Assembly: GCF_029759835.1 (NCBI RefSeq)
Contig: NZ_JAJJND010000015.1
Span: forward strand, 1-38,780
Direction of reading: 5' to 3'
Source: Acetobacter sp. AN02
GTDB lineage: Bacteria > Pseudomonadota > Alphaproteobacteria > Acetobacterales > Acetobacteraceae
Length of the DNA stretch: 38,780 bases
Shown piece after piece: positions 1-8,901 of the stretch (its first letter is position 1; every line of letters starts with the position of its first letter). The translations under genes were made by a program, and so were the position numbers. The notes beneath the pieces are model-generated. The model was given only the letters and a program-made list of their open reading frames with translations. It was not told the origin of the DNA and made no database searches.

Positions 1-647
1 AAACTCAAATCTACTTTCCTCGCAGCAGTGCAGTTCGCTTCAATCATCATACTGCTTAACTGACGACACGACGTAATAAAAAATCATATTCATCTTAATT
101 ATGTCTAAATTAGCATCTTGTCACCTCCGTTTTGCGAAACAGGGATATTGGAAGTTGAGCCCAAGCTTTTTTGATTGCCCACGGAGATATCTCATCATAA
201 TCGTCCTGATCCCTGCTGTGACGAGGCTCACCCTGCAGGCGCAAAATCTGAGCTACCCGTTTGCAACAGATGGAGAAGAGTTGAATGTTTTGAAATTTCG
301 GGATAGCGGAACTTTTGCGGGTTGATCATCTCGCGTGGCCGGCGCACTATCCGTGTGTCATGCGGTGATCAGGTGATATTCTGCCCACCTGAGCACGTCC
401 GGATGGACGGGGCGTTATTGCGGGGTTTCCGGCAGGCCCCGTCCGCATGACGCCTCAATCAGCTTTTCAATCCGGCCATATACGTGTGTCGGAATCGTGC
501 CTGTGATGTTCTCATTTATGAGGACAGACGCCGGAGTCAGCGGCGCGGATTTGCGTGCGCCGAATAACTGCTCTCAGGCATATCGCGCGTGGACTGAGGA
601 TATTCAGGCCGGAACCGGCTATGACACTGATATTTAATCGGAAAACA
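1..647. other. Left-end region without a supportable gene
   Basis: I see no gene I can defend here. The first ~120 bases are more AT-rich than what follows. A 74-codon frame at 101-325 has no recognisable motif and no clear ribosome binding site. Between about 330 and 640 short open frames exist on both strands (for example minus-strand 415-573, about 52 codons with no start codon), so a decayed gene is possible but unproven. The segment lies just 3' of a tRNA-Val gene, a common integration point for mobile elements, but no integrase or att repeat is visible within the window. Confidence 0.4.
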
Positions 648-722
648 TGGTGGGTGCGACAGGGATTGAACCTGTGACCCCCGCCGTGTGAAGGCGATGC
701 TCTACCGCTGAGCTACGCACCC
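648..722 (-). tRNA. tRNA-Val (anticodon CAC)
   Basis: The reverse complement folds as a complete 75-nt tRNA. The seven-base acceptor stem GGGTGCG pairs with CGCACCC, followed by A and an encoded CCA end at 648-650. The anticodon loop TTCACAC gives anticodon CAC, which reads the valine codon GUG. The D arm (AGCTCAGCGGTAGAG) and T arm (CAGGTTCAATCCCTG) are canonical. A promoter-like pair sits just upstream (737-765). Confidence 0.97.
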
Positions 723-736
723 ATGTTCCGGGGCGA

Positions 737-765
737 CTCATACATCCCGGGCAGGACAGGTGCAA
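737..765 (-). promoter_or_regulatory. Putative sigma-70 promoter of tRNA-Val
   Basis: Read on the minus strand, a -35-like TTGCAC (760-765) and a -10-like TATGAG (737-742) are separated by 17 bases. The -10 box lies 15 bases from the mature tRNA 5' end. Spacing and position fit a stable-RNA promoter. This is an inference from motif match only. Confidence 0.5.
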
Positions 766-867
766 GGGGGTTTTGCCATATTCAGCGCCGGACGGAGCTT
801 CTGATTTAGCTCCGGGCGGGTTTGTGTTGTATGGTGGGCCGGATTGAGCGGAGCGCCGGAGGCGGGA

Positions 868-1050
868 ATGACAGATTCAGTGCAGAATGCGACCCCGGCG
901 CCCGTGGATAATACGGCTGCCGATCCGGACCGGATTGACCGCACGGTTCTTAAGGACGTGCTGCAGATGATACTGGCGGTTCTTTTCGTCTCCGTGCTGG
1001 CGGCGGCCTGTGTTCATGCGGCCTCCTTTGCCGGGAACTGGCCTTTCTGA
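868..1050 (+). CDS. Small single-pass membrane protein, unknown function
   Basis: This 60-residue protein starts at ATG 868, preceded by GGCGGGA. A TTG at 844 in the same frame would add eight residues but is less well supported. The first ~30 residues are polar and acidic. Residues ~34-55 form one hydrophobic helix (around LQMILAVLFVSVLAAACV), followed by a short tail. It ends four bases before the rarA start, so the two are probably co-transcribed and perhaps translationally coupled. I do not recognise a family. An N-in membrane anchor is plausible. Confidence 0.5.
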   Translation: MTDSVQNATPAPVDNTAADPDRIDRTVLKDVLQMILAVLFVSVLAAACVHAASFAGNWPF

Positions 1051-1054
1051 TCTG

Positions 1055-2404
1055 ATGCCTTCACCTGATGACGATCTGTTCGGCGGGTCTGTTCCGGACC
1101 GGCCTGCCGCTCCGCCTTCCGCATCCCAGCCTCTGGCTGACCGGCTGAGGCCTGCCGGGCTGGGGGATGTTGTCGGGCAGCCGCATCTTCTTGGTCCGGA
1201 TGGTGCTCTGACGGCGATGCTGGAGCGCGGCTCTCTGGCCAGTCTTATTCTCTGGGGCGGGCCGGGCTGCGGCAAGACCACGATTGCCCGGCTTCTGGCC
1301 GGTGCGGCCGGGTTGCGGTTTGTTCAGCTTTCTGCCGTGTTTTCCGGTGTTGCCGATCTCAAGCGTGCGTTTGACGAGGCGCGGAGCCTTGCGCGTAAGG
1401 GCGGCGGAACGCTGCTGTTTGTGGATGAGATTCACCGGTTCAACCGCACGCAGCAGGACAGTTTCCTGCCGGTTGCCGAGGACGGGACCATTGTTCTTGT
1501 GGGGGCCACGACGGAGAATCCGTCCTTTTCCCTCAACTCCGCCCTGCTGTCCCGCTGTCAGGTTCTGGTTCTGCGGCGTCTGGATGATGAGGCTCTGGAG
1601 GCTCTGCTTGTGCGGGCTGAGGCTCTGTCCGGGCGGGCTCTGCCTCTGACGCCGGAGGGGCGGATGACGCTGCGGGCAATGGCGGACGGGGATGGCCGGT
1701 ATCTTCTGAACATGACGGAGCAGCTTCTCGCACTTCGCAGCGGGGAGCCGCTGGACCCGCAGAGGCTGGCCTCGCTTCTGGCGAAGCGGGCCGTTCTTTA
1801 TGACAAGGATCGTGAAGAGCATTACAATCTGATTTCCGCGCTGCATAAATCCCTTCGCGGGTCTGATCCCGATGCTGCTCTGTACTGGTTTGCGCGGATG
1901 CTGGAGGGCGGTGAGGATCCGCGTTATATCGCGCGGCGTCTGACGCGGTTTGCGGCTGAGGATGTGGGGATGGCGGACCCTTCTGCACTGACGCTTGCCG
2001 TGTCTGCGTGGGAGACTTATGAGCGGCTGGGGTCTCCTGAGGGGGAGCTGGCTCTGGCGCAGCTTGTCGTTCATCTTGCGACCGCGCCGAAATCCAATGC
2101 GGTTTATGCGGCTTACAAGGCGGCGCGGGTGGCGGCAAAGTCCACCGGCAGCCTGATGCCGCCGACTCATATCCTGAATGCTCCGACGAAGCTGATGAAA
2201 GAGATTGGCTACGGGGCGGGATATGCCTATGACCACGACACCGAGGACGCCTTTTCCGGACAGAATTATTTCCCCGACGGCATGAGGCGCCCGCAATTCT
2301 ATAACCCTGCGGGCCGCGGGTTTGAGCATGAGATCCGGCGCAGGCTGTCTGTCTGGGCTGAGAAGCGTGCGCGACGCGCATCCGGGGAGGAGCCTGCATC
2401 ATGA
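1055..2404 (+). CDS. rarA: Replication-associated recombination protein A (RarA/MgsA), AAA+ ATPase
   Basis: This clamp-loader-like AAA+ ATPase acts at stalled replication forks; family members are tetramers that bind SSB and single-strand/duplex junctions. The 449-residue protein has Walker A GGPGCGKTT (about 68-76), Walker B LLFVDEIH (119-126) and a sensor motif GATTENPSF. The C-terminal half carries the family's conserved segments, including EDVGMADP and YPDGM-like FPDGM near the end. I chose ATG 1055 because homology starts soon after it; an in-frame GTG at 1010 would overlap the preceding small gene. The stop overlaps the next start as ATGA, indicating an operon with the pseudouridine synthase. 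Confidence 0.93.
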   Translation: MPSPDDDLFGGSVPDRPAAPPSASQPLADRLRPAGLGDVVGQPHLLGPDGALTAMLERGSLASLILWGGPGCGKTTIARLLAGAAGLRFVQLSAVFSGVADLKRAFDEARSLARKGGGTLLFVDEIHRFNRTQQDSFLPVAEDGTIVLVGATTENPSFSLNSALLSRCQVLVLRRLDDEALEALLVRAEALSGRALPLTPEGRMTLRAMADGDGRYLLNMTEQLLALRSGEPLDPQRLASLLAKRAVLYDKDREEHYNLISALHKSLRGSDPDAALYWFARMLEGGEDPRYIARRLTRFAAEDVGMADPSALTLAVSAWETYERLGSPEGELALAQLVVHLATAPKSNAVYAAYKAARVAAKSTGSLMPPTHILNAPTKLMKEIGYGAGYAYDHDTEDAFSGQNYFPDGMRRPQFYNPAGRGFEHEIRRRLSVWAEKRARRASGEEPAS

Positions 2405-3381
2405 GTGTGTCGACCCTGACCGTTACGGCGGATGAGGAGAACATCCGTCTCGACCGGTTTTTCCGGCGGCACTATCCGCATCTGACGCAGGGGGCTTTGC
2501 AGAAGATGTGCCGGACCGGGCAGATCCGCGTGGACGGGAAGCGCTGTGAGGCGAACACGCGTCTTGTTCCGGGGCAGGTTGTGCGGATTCCGCCGGTTCC
2601 GGCTCCGTCTGCTGACAGGCCGGTCCGTGAGGTGCGGCAGGAGCTGGATGAGCGTCTGGTCCGGGAAATCCGTCAGATGGTGATCTGGAGTGATGAGCAG
2701 ATCATCATTCTGAACAAGCCGTCCGGTCTTCCCACTCAGGGCGGGCCGGGCATCCGCAAGCATGTTGATATGATGCTGGACGGATTGCGGGAGGGGGATG
2801 AGCCGCGCCCGCGTCTTGTGCATCGTATTGACCGTGACACGTCGGGGCTTCTGCTGGTGGCGCGATCTCCGGGTGTGGCGGCGAAGCTGGCGGAGCGGTT
2901 TCGCGGGCGGGATGTGAAGAAGGATTACTGGGCGGTTGTTGTCGGGCGTCCTGATCCGATGGAGGGTGAGATCGATCAGCCTCTGGCCCGGCTTGGTGCG
3001 GGTCCGAATGCTCTGGTTGTTCCGGCGTCCCGTGGTGATGAGGATGCCCAGTCTGCGAAATCCGATTACAGGACCGTTGATTCCGCGGCCCGGAAATTTT
3101 CCTGGCTGGAGCTGTCTCCTCTGACGGGTCGGACGCATCAGCTTCGCGTGCATTGTGAGGTTCTGGGGACGCCGATCCTGGGCGATCCGAAATATGGCGG
3201 TGATGCGGTGCATATTGACGGTTTTCCCGACCGTCTGCACCTGCATGCGCGGCGTCTGCAGTTTCCGCATCCGGCGGGGGGCTGGATGGAGGCGCATGCC
3301 GAAATTCCGCCGCATATGAAAGAGACGTTCAGGGCGCTCGGTTTTACGGCCGGGTCCGTGCCCCCTCCCCGCCGCTCCTGA
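2401..3381 (+). CDS. rluC: RluC/RluD-family 23S rRNA pseudouridine synthase
   Basis: Isomerises specific uridines of 23S rRNA to pseudouridine. The 326-residue protein has an N-terminal S4 RNA-binding domain (about residues 14-65, IRLDRFFRRHYP) and a synthase domain whose HRIDRDTSG motif at 141-149 contains the catalytic aspartate (D144). The RTHQLRVH and GDPKYG motifs of the family are present. The presence of S4 and overall length fit RluC (positions 955/2504/2580 in E. coli) better than RluA, but the site specificity is an inference. It overlaps rarA by four bases. Confidence 0.85.
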   Translation: MSVSTLTVTADEENIRLDRFFRRHYPHLTQGALQKMCRTGQIRVDGKRCEANTRLVPGQVVRIPPVPAPSADRPVREVRQELDERLVREIRQMVIWSDEQIIILNKPSGLPTQGGPGIRKHVDMMLDGLREGDEPRPRLVHRIDRDTSGLLLVARSPGVAAKLAERFRGRDVKKDYWAVVVGRPDPMEGEIDQPLARLGAGPNALVVPASRGDEDAQSAKSDYRTVDSAARKFSWLELSPLTGRTHQLRVHCEVLGTPILGDPKYGGDAVHIDGFPDRLHLHARRLQFPHPAGGWMEAHAEIPPHMKETFRALGFTAGSVPPPRRS

Positions 3382-3393
3382 TCTGCGGAGATT

Positions 3394-5547
3394 ATGTCGA
3401 TGAAGTTCCGTACCAAAGCCGGGATTACCCTCGGGGTTCTTGTTGTCGGTGGCGGTGCCCTGACGTTTGGCGTATCGCAGTCGGATCAGTCGTGGCTTCG
3501 CACGCGGATCATTGCTCAGGCGGAGCGTCAGACGGGACATTCCGTGAGGATCGGCGATGTCCGGCTCTGGATTCTGCCTGTTCCCTGGGTTCAGCTGCGG
3601 GATGTGTCTGTGGGCAATCTTCCCGGGCAGGGTGGTCCGGACCTGTTTCATGCGGATGAGGTGCGGATACGGCCTTCCCTGAGTGCGATTTTCAGCCGGA
3701 AGTCCGATATTTCCGATCTGTCGGTGTCCGGCGGTACGCTGGCGCTGCACCGTTATGCTGACGGGCGTGGCAACTGGCTGGTGCAGCCGCAGGCGGCGGC
3801 GTCCGGTGGCGGGCAGAGTGGTGCTCCGGCTGCGCGGTCCTCCGGGGCGGATATTCGCAATATCAGGATTTCCCGTGTTACGGTCTCGTGGAATGATGAG
3901 AAGCTGCATCTGACGGGCAGGGCTCTGGTGGAGAGTCTGTCTTCCTCCGCGAGTTCGGGGTCTTCGTCTTCCGATCTGATGTTCCGTGTGCACAGCGGAG
4001 AGGGTGTGGCTGACGGGGATGGCACGATTCCTCTGGCCTATTTCCTGCACAGAGCGTCTGATTCCGCGCCTTTTGATCTGCATGTGAATTTCCGGCAGCA
4101 GGGCAGGACGGCCGGGAACGGGCATATTTCGGGCAATTTTGCTCCTTTTGCCGTCAGTATCGAGATGAATCTCGACAGCACGGATATTCTGAGCACGCTG
4201 TTTCCGAAAATGGCGCTGCCTGTCGGTGCGAAGGAGCTGAGTCTTTCCGCTGCGTTTGACGGTGATCCGAAAAATCTGAAGATCAGGTCGTTCCGTTTTT
4301 CGACCGGACAGATTCATACGGCGAGCGTTCTTCCGCGCAGTTCCGTGCTGTCGTCCGAGATCGAGATGAGCGCGCCGGATTCACCTGTGATTCTCAAGGC
4401 GCAGGGGGCGGTTTCCGGAATTCCCCTGACGCTGAGCGGGAGTACCGGGTCGCCGCAGATTTTTCTGACGCACGGGGCGTCTTCCGTTGATTTTCCGTTC
4501 GATCTGTCCCTGATGAGCAGCGAGCAGGAGCTTCATGCGAAGGGGAACTGGAACGGCCATGCTCTTTCTGCGAAATTTGACGGATCTGTCAGCCGGTTTC
4601 AGACGCCTGATGGTCATGTTACTGCGGAGAAGCCGGAGCTTGCCGGTCAGGCTGAGCTGACCCTTCCTTTCGTGAAGGGGAACTGGTTCCGGACGGCGCG
4701 CGGGACGTTTGATCTGCACAGTCCGGCGATTCATTATGACAAGGCGACGTGGAACAGTGTTTCCGCGCATATTACTTTTGCTGACGGATATATGTCTGCC
4801 AGTCCGGTCCGGGCGGCCGGCCCAGATGTTCCGCAGTCGGTTGCGATTGAGGGGGATGTTGCGTCGTTCTCTCCTTTTATTCTGCGCCCTGCCCGTCTGA
4901 GTGCCTCTCCGCTGCTGCTGCCTGCGGATGTCATTCTCCGCGCTCTTTCCCAGCCTCCTCTGGTCAGTGGTCAGCTGATGCTGACCGGGACGATTGATCT
5001 TCCTTCCTTTCCCGGCGCGGCCTCCCTGCGTGATCTGACGGGTCATGCGGGCCTTTCCATGGTCAGCGGCGAGTTCAGCGGGGTGCATCTGCCGGATATT
5101 CTGACGCAGAAGCTGCATCTGAAGGGGACGCTGCCGCTGCGCTGCCTTGGGGCGCATTTCACTCTTGCTGACGGGCGTATGGATTTTGATCATCTCGGTC
5201 TGGACAGTGTCCGGGCGGCGCTGATCGGGAGCGGGTCTTTCAACATTCCTGACAAGGCTTCTGACTTTCACTTTCAGGCTCATGTCGGCGCGGGATCTGC
5301 TCTTGTCTCCTCCCGTATCTCCGTGCGCGGGGTTCCGGGCAGTCTTGCGGTTACGCCCGAGAGCGGTCCGGACAAGGTGTTCACGCTGACGATCGGCAAG
5401 GCGTCCGATGAGGGTGATCCCTGTCCTGCCATTCTGTCCGATGCGCGTGAGGGTGTTGCGGGGCCCGGGCCTCAGACCGTTTATACGCCGCGCGGGAATA
5501 AACTTCAGAACATATTCCGCAAGCTGGGTCTGCTTGATCCTGGCTGA
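3394..5547 (+). CDS. AsmA-family envelope protein
   Basis: A large (about 715 residues) periplasm-facing protein anchored by an N-terminal helix (ITLGVLVVGGGALTFGV). The AsmA domain signature follows: RQTGHSVRIGDVRLWILPVPWVQL, then DLSVSGGTLALHR with GRGNW. The rest is a long beta-rich repeat region ending in the AsmA C-terminal LTGHAGLSMVSGEF/LHLKGTLPLRCLGAHFTLADGRM block. Family members are linked to outer-membrane lipid transport and assembly. GGAG at 3387-3390 is only three bases from ATG 3394 but nine from the in-frame ATG 3400, so the true start may be 3400. It lies 12 bases after rluC and 26 before the ATP12 gene. Confidence 0.8.
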   Translation: MSMKFRTKAGITLGVLVVGGGALTFGVSQSDQSWLRTRIIAQAERQTGHSVRIGDVRLWILPVPWVQLRDVSVGNLPGQGGPDLFHADEVRIRPSLSAIFSRKSDISDLSVSGGTLALHRYADGRGNWLVQPQAAASGGGQSGAPAARSSGADIRNIRISRVTVSWNDEKLHLTGRALVESLSSSASSGSSSSDLMFRVHSGEGVADGDGTIPLAYFLHRASDSAPFDLHVNFRQQGRTAGNGHISGNFAPFAVSIEMNLDSTDILSTLFPKMALPVGAKELSLSAAFDGDPKNLKIRSFRFSTGQIHTASVLPRSSVLSSEIEMSAPDSPVILKAQGAVSGIPLTLSGSTGSPQIFLTHGASSVDFPFDLSLMSSEQELHAKGNWNGHALSAKFDGSVSRFQTPDGHVTAEKPELAGQAELTLPFVKGNWFRTARGTFDLHSPAIHYDKATWNSVSAHITFADGYMSASPVRAAGPDVPQSVAIEGDVASFSPFILRPARLSASPLLLPADVILRALSQPPLVSGQLMLTGTIDLPSFPGAASLRDLTGHAGLSMVSGEFSGVHLPDILTQKLHLKGTLPLRCLGAHFTLADGRMDFDHLGLDSVRAALIGSGSFNIPDKASDFHFQAHVGAGSALVSSRISVRGVPGSLAVTPESGPDKVFTLTIGKASDEGDPCPAILSDAREGVAGPGPQTVYTPRGNKLQNIFRKLGLLDPG

Positions 5548-5573
5548 GTCCGGCCTGAGAGGGACTGTTTTCC

Positions 5574-6314
5574 ATGGTTTTTTCTGCAGCCGGTCAGCGT
5601 TTCTGGAAGCGGGCTGATGTTGCCGTCTCTGACGGGCAGTGGTCCGTGCAGCTTGACGAGCGGCCGGTCCGGCTGCCTGGCGGGGCGGTTCTGCGTGTGC
5701 CTTCCCGGTCTCTGGCCGAGGCCATCTGTGCGGAGTGGGATGCGGCCGGGCGGGATGATCCGAAGGGGCGTCTGAGGCCGGAGGAGTTCGGGCTGACGCG
5801 GATTGCGGGAACGATGATCGAGCGTATTGCGCCGCAGCGGCAGGAGATGGAGTCTGCGCTGCTGGCTTATGCGTCATCGGATCTGCTGTGTTACCGGGCG
5901 GATCATCCGCATGAGCTGTGTGAGGAGCAGGAGCGTCTGTGGGGGCCGATTCTTGATCTTGCGGAGCGGCTTTACGGGGCGCGCCTGAAGGTTACGCACG
6001 GCATTCTGCCTGTGGAGCAGGATGCTGCGGCTCTGGCGCGGCTTGCGCGGGTTCTTTCGGGTCTGTCTGACGCGCAGCTTGCCGGGCTTGGGGTTGCGGT
6101 TCCGGCCTGTGGCAGCTTCGTGCTCGGGCTGGTGCTTGCAGGCGGGCATCTGGATGCGCGGGAAGCTGCTTATGCCGCGATGCTTGATGAGCGGTTCCAG
6201 ATGGCGCGCTGGGGTGAGGATCACGCGATTACGGACCGGCTTGCGACTCTGCAGGCGGAGCTGGACGAGGTGGTCCGGTTTGTAACTCTGGCTGCTGATA
6301 ACAGGGCTGTCTGA
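5574..6314 (+). CDS. ATP12-family F1-ATPase assembly chaperone
   Basis: In mitochondria Atp12 binds the free alpha subunit of F1 and prevents its aggregation before hexamer assembly; alphaproteobacteria keep homologues. The 246-residue protein shows the family's N-terminal RFWKRADVAV and WSVQLDERPVRLPGG, AICAEWDAAG, the central FGLTRIAGTMIERI, and SSDLLCYRADHP followed by W.PILDLAERLYG. It is the last substantial gene of the rarA-rluC-asmA run. No ATP synthase gene is nearby, so function rests on family similarity. Confidence 0.85.
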   Translation: MVFSAAGQRFWKRADVAVSDGQWSVQLDERPVRLPGGAVLRVPSRSLAEAICAEWDAAGRDDPKGRLRPEEFGLTRIAGTMIERIAPQRQEMESALLAYASSDLLCYRADHPHELCEEQERLWGPILDLAERLYGARLKVTHGILPVEQDAAALARLARVLSGLSDAQLAGLGVAVPACGSFVLGLVLAGGHLDAREAAYAAMLDERFQMARWGEDHAITDRLATLQAELDEVVRFVTLAADNRAV

Positions 6315-6468
6315 AAATCCGGGTTACTTATTTTATCATCCGGTACGATTGACGCGTCGCTGTATCGATCCGTGACTGTCCTTCACATCTCAGCCACTGT
6401 TTTGCCTTAGTCTGCCCGTCTGCTGACCCTGCAACCGTCAGTTCCTCTGGTTTGTGAAGGCGAAGACA

Positions 6469-6627
6469 ATGATGCAGCAGACCGATCTTTCTGCCACCGC
6501 CCCGCGGTCTTTTTCCCGGCGTCTCCGTCGCAGGGTTGCCCGTGGCGTTGCCCTGTGTGCCATGGGGTCCTGGGTGCTTCTGGCCATTGTTCCGGTGGTG
6601 GTTGTCATCCTGGAACTGGGCCGCTGA
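6469..6627 (+). CDS. Small basic membrane protein, unknown function
   Basis: A 52-residue protein starting at ATG 6469 (a second ATG follows at once). GAAGG lies eight bases upstream. The N-terminal half is strongly basic (SRRLRRRVARG) and the C-terminal half is one hydrophobic helix (SWVLLAIVPVVVVILELG), so a positive-inside single-pass topology is expected. It ends 12 bases before the stop of convergent uvrB. I do not recognise the family. Good ribosome binding site, charge pattern and clean stop support a real gene, but there is no homology evidence. Confidence 0.5.
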   Translation: MMQQTDLSATAPRSFSRRLRRRVARGVALCAMGSWVLLAIVPVVVVILELGR

Positions 6628-6639
6628 GCGGCGCGTCGT

Positions 6640-8778
6640 TCAGGCGCGCCTTCTGCGGGTGTTTTTCTTTTCCTGCTGCGGTCTGGTTTCGGAAGGATTC
6701 AGACCCAGTCGCTGTTCCTCCAGCCGTCTGACCTCATCACGCAGGCGGGCTGCTTTTTCGAATTCCAGGTCTGCGGCTGCGGCGTGCATCTGTTTTTCGA
6801 GACCTGCAATGGTCTCATCAAGGCTGCGGCCGACGAATTCCTCCGTTTCCGAGGCCTGAGACGGGCTGACGGTGACGTAATCCTGTTCGAAGACCGAGCC
6901 GATGATATCGCCGATATGTTTACGGACGCTTTTTGGCGTGATTCCGTGTTCCTCGTTCCATTGCGACTGTTTTTCCCGCCGTCTTGCGGTTTCCTCTATG
7001 GCGTAGCGGAGGCTGTCCGTCATTTTGTCGGCGTAGAGGATGACGCGGCCGTCCACGTTACGGGCGGCGCGACCGATGGTCTGCACCAGGGAGGTGCGTG
7101 AGCGCAGGAAGCCTTCCTTGTCCGCGTCGAGAATGGCGACCAGGGAACATTCGGGAATATCCAGACCTTCCCTCAGAAGATTGATTCCGACGAGGACGTC
7201 GAACGCGCCCAGGCGGAGGTCTCTGATGATTTCTATGCGTTCCAGCGTATCGATGTCCGAGTGCATGTATCGCACGCGCACGCCGGCCTCGTTCATATAT
7301 TCCGTGAGGTCTTCGGCCATTTTCTTGGTCAGGACCGTGACCAGAATCCGACCGCCTTTTTTTACCGTTTCGCAGCATTCCGCCAGAAGATCGTCCACCT
7401 GGCGTTCTACCGGGCGGATATCGGTGACGGGGTCGATCAGTCCGGTCGGGCGGATGACCTGTTCGCTGACCACGCCTCCTGTTCTTTCCAGTTCCCAGGG
7501 GCCTGGTGTGGCGCTGACGAACAGGCTCTGCGGGCGGAAGCTGTCCCATTCCTCGAATGTCAGCGGGCGGTTATCGAGGCAGGACGGGAGGCGGAATCCG
7601 TATTCCGCGAGGACGGATTTGCGTGCGAAGTCTCCGCGTTCCATGCCGCCGATCTGCGGGACCGTGACGTGGCTTTCATCCACGATAAGCAGTGCGTCTT
7701 CCGGGAGATATTCGAACAGGGTCGGCGGGGGTTCTCCCGGATTGCGGCCTGAGAGATAGCGGGAGTAGTTTTCGATTCCCTTGCAGACGCCGGTTGTTTC
7801 CATCATTTCAAGATCGAAGGTCGTTCTCTGCTGGATCCGTTCGGCTTCCAGCAGTTTGCCTTCTTCCGTGAAGATGGCGAGCTGCTGTCTGAGTTCCTGT
7901 TTGATCTGCGAGATGGCCTGGTTCAGTGTCGGGCGTGGCGTGACGTAATGGCTGTTGGCGTAGATGCTGACTTCCTGGAGATCGCCGGTTTTTTCTCCGG
8001 TCAGGGGATCGAATTCGATGATGCTGTCCACCTCATCGCCGAACAGGTCGATGCGCCAGGCGCGGTCTTCGTTCTGGACGGGGAACACGTCGATCGTGTC
8101 GCCGCGGACGCGGAACGTGCCGCGGGTGAAGGCGAGATCGTTGCGTCTGTATTGCAGTTCCACCAGGGCGCGGATCAGTTTTTCCCGTTCTGCCTCTGCG
8201 CCGGTTTCCAGTCTGACGACCATGCGGGAATAGGTTTCGACCGAGCCGATACCATAGATGCATGAGACGGAGGAGACAATGATCACGTCGTTGCGTTCCA
8301 GCAGGGCCTGTGTGGCTGCATGGCGCATCCGGTCGATCTGTTCGTTGATCTGGCTGTCTTTTTCGATATAGGTGTCCGAGCGCGGTACGTAGGCTTCGGG
8401 CTGGTAGTAGTCATAGTAGCTGACGAAGTATTCCACGGCATTATTCGGGAAGAACTGTTTCATTTCCCCGTAGAGCTGTGCGGCCAGGGTTTTGTTCGGC
8501 GCGAGAATCAGTGCTGGTTTCTGTGTTGCCTCGATCACCTTTGCCATTGTGAAGGTTTTTCCTGAGCCGGTGACGCCGAGCAGCACCTGGTCGCGCTCGC
8601 CCTTCTCAAGGCCGTCTGTCAGTTCGCGAATGGCCTGCGGCTGGTCCCCTGCCGGTTTGTATTCGGAGACGACTTCCATGCGGAAGCGTTTTTCCTTCGC
8701 GGCCGGGCGCTCCGGTTCGAACAGAACCGGGCGGGGCGTGTTCATATGTGCGGGCTTTTTCTTCGCGGGCGATTTCAT
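6640..8778 (-). CDS. uvrB: UvrABC excision nuclease subunit B
   Basis: UvrB receives damaged DNA from UvrA, verifies the lesion and recruits UvrC in nucleotide excision repair. The ~712-residue protein has Walker [13 protein letters not shown] (about 67-77), the beta-hairpin region [12 protein letters not shown], helicase motif [13 protein letters not shown], the RIGRAARN-like IGRAARN motif VI, and a C-terminal UVR domain ([22 protein letters not shown]). The start is uncertain: ATG 8778 lacks a close Shine-Dalgarno, a TTG at 8814 has AGGGA five bases upstream, and ATG 8745 is also in frame. The basic, lysine-rich N-terminal extension is outside the conserved domain. Confidence 0.95.
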   Translation of the reverse strand: MKSPAKKKPAHMNTPRPVLFEPERPAAKEKRFRMEVVSEYKPAGDQPQAIRELTDGLEKGERDQVLLGVTGSGKTFTMAKVIEATQKPALILAPNKTLAAQLYGEMKQFFPNNAVEYFVSYYDYYQPEAYVPRSDTYIEKDSQINEQIDRMRHAATQALLERNDVIIVSSVSCIYGIGSVETYSRMVVRLETGAEAEREKLIRALVELQYRRNDLAFTRGTFRVRGDTIDVFPVQNEDRAWRIDLFGDEVDSIIEFDPLTGEKTGDLQEVSIYANSHYVTPRPTLNQAISQIKQELRQQLAIFTEEGKLLEAERIQQRTTFDLEMMETTGVCKGIENYSRYLSGRNPGEPPPTLFEYLPEDALLIVDESHVTVPQIGGMERGDFARKSVLAEYGFRLPSCLDNRPLTFEEWDSFRPQSLFVSATPGPWELERTGGVVSEQVIRPTGLIDPVTDIRPVERQVDDLLAECCETVKKGGRILVTVLTKKMAEDLTEYMNEAGVRVRYMHSDIDTLERIEIIRDLRLGAFDVLVGINLLREGLDIPECSLVAILDADKEGFLRSRTSLVQTIGRAARNVDGRVILYADKMTDSLRYAIEETARRREKQSQWNEEHGITPKSVRKHIGDIIGSVFEQDYVTVSPSQASETEEFVGRSLDETIAGLEKQMHAAAADLEFEKAARLRDEVRRLEEQRLGLNPSETRPQQEKKNTRRRRA

Positions 8779-8840
8779 ACTGCTGAAGATGGTCCTGCGG
8801 GCGTGAGAGCGCAAGAAAATCCCTGGCAGTGCGGTCCGTG

Positions 8841-8880
8841 AAAAAAAACGGGCCTCTGACCCGACAGGATCAGAGGCCCG
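8841..8880 (-). terminator. Rho-independent terminator of rne
   Basis: An 11-bp perfect stem CGGGCCTCTGA / TCAGAGGCCCG (8849-8859 with 8870-8880) encloses a 10-base loop. Read on the minus strand it is followed by eight T residues (8841-8848). It lies 21 bases beyond the rne stop and upstream of uvrB, so it separates the two minus-strand genes. Confidence 0.9.
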
Positions 8881-8901
8881 GATTGTTGCGGAGACCGGAT
8901 T

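Noticed and set aside
101-325. 74-codon plus-strand frame near the left end
   Set aside because: No motif, weak start context, and located in a region with no coding signal.
2299-4317. 672-codon open frame on the minus strand
   Set aside because: It is antisense to rluC and the AsmA gene, has low-complexity basic composition and no known motif; a by-product of high GC.
4381-5877. 498-codon minus-strand frame
   Set aside because: Shadow of the AsmA and ATP12 genes; arginine/proline-rich without motifs.
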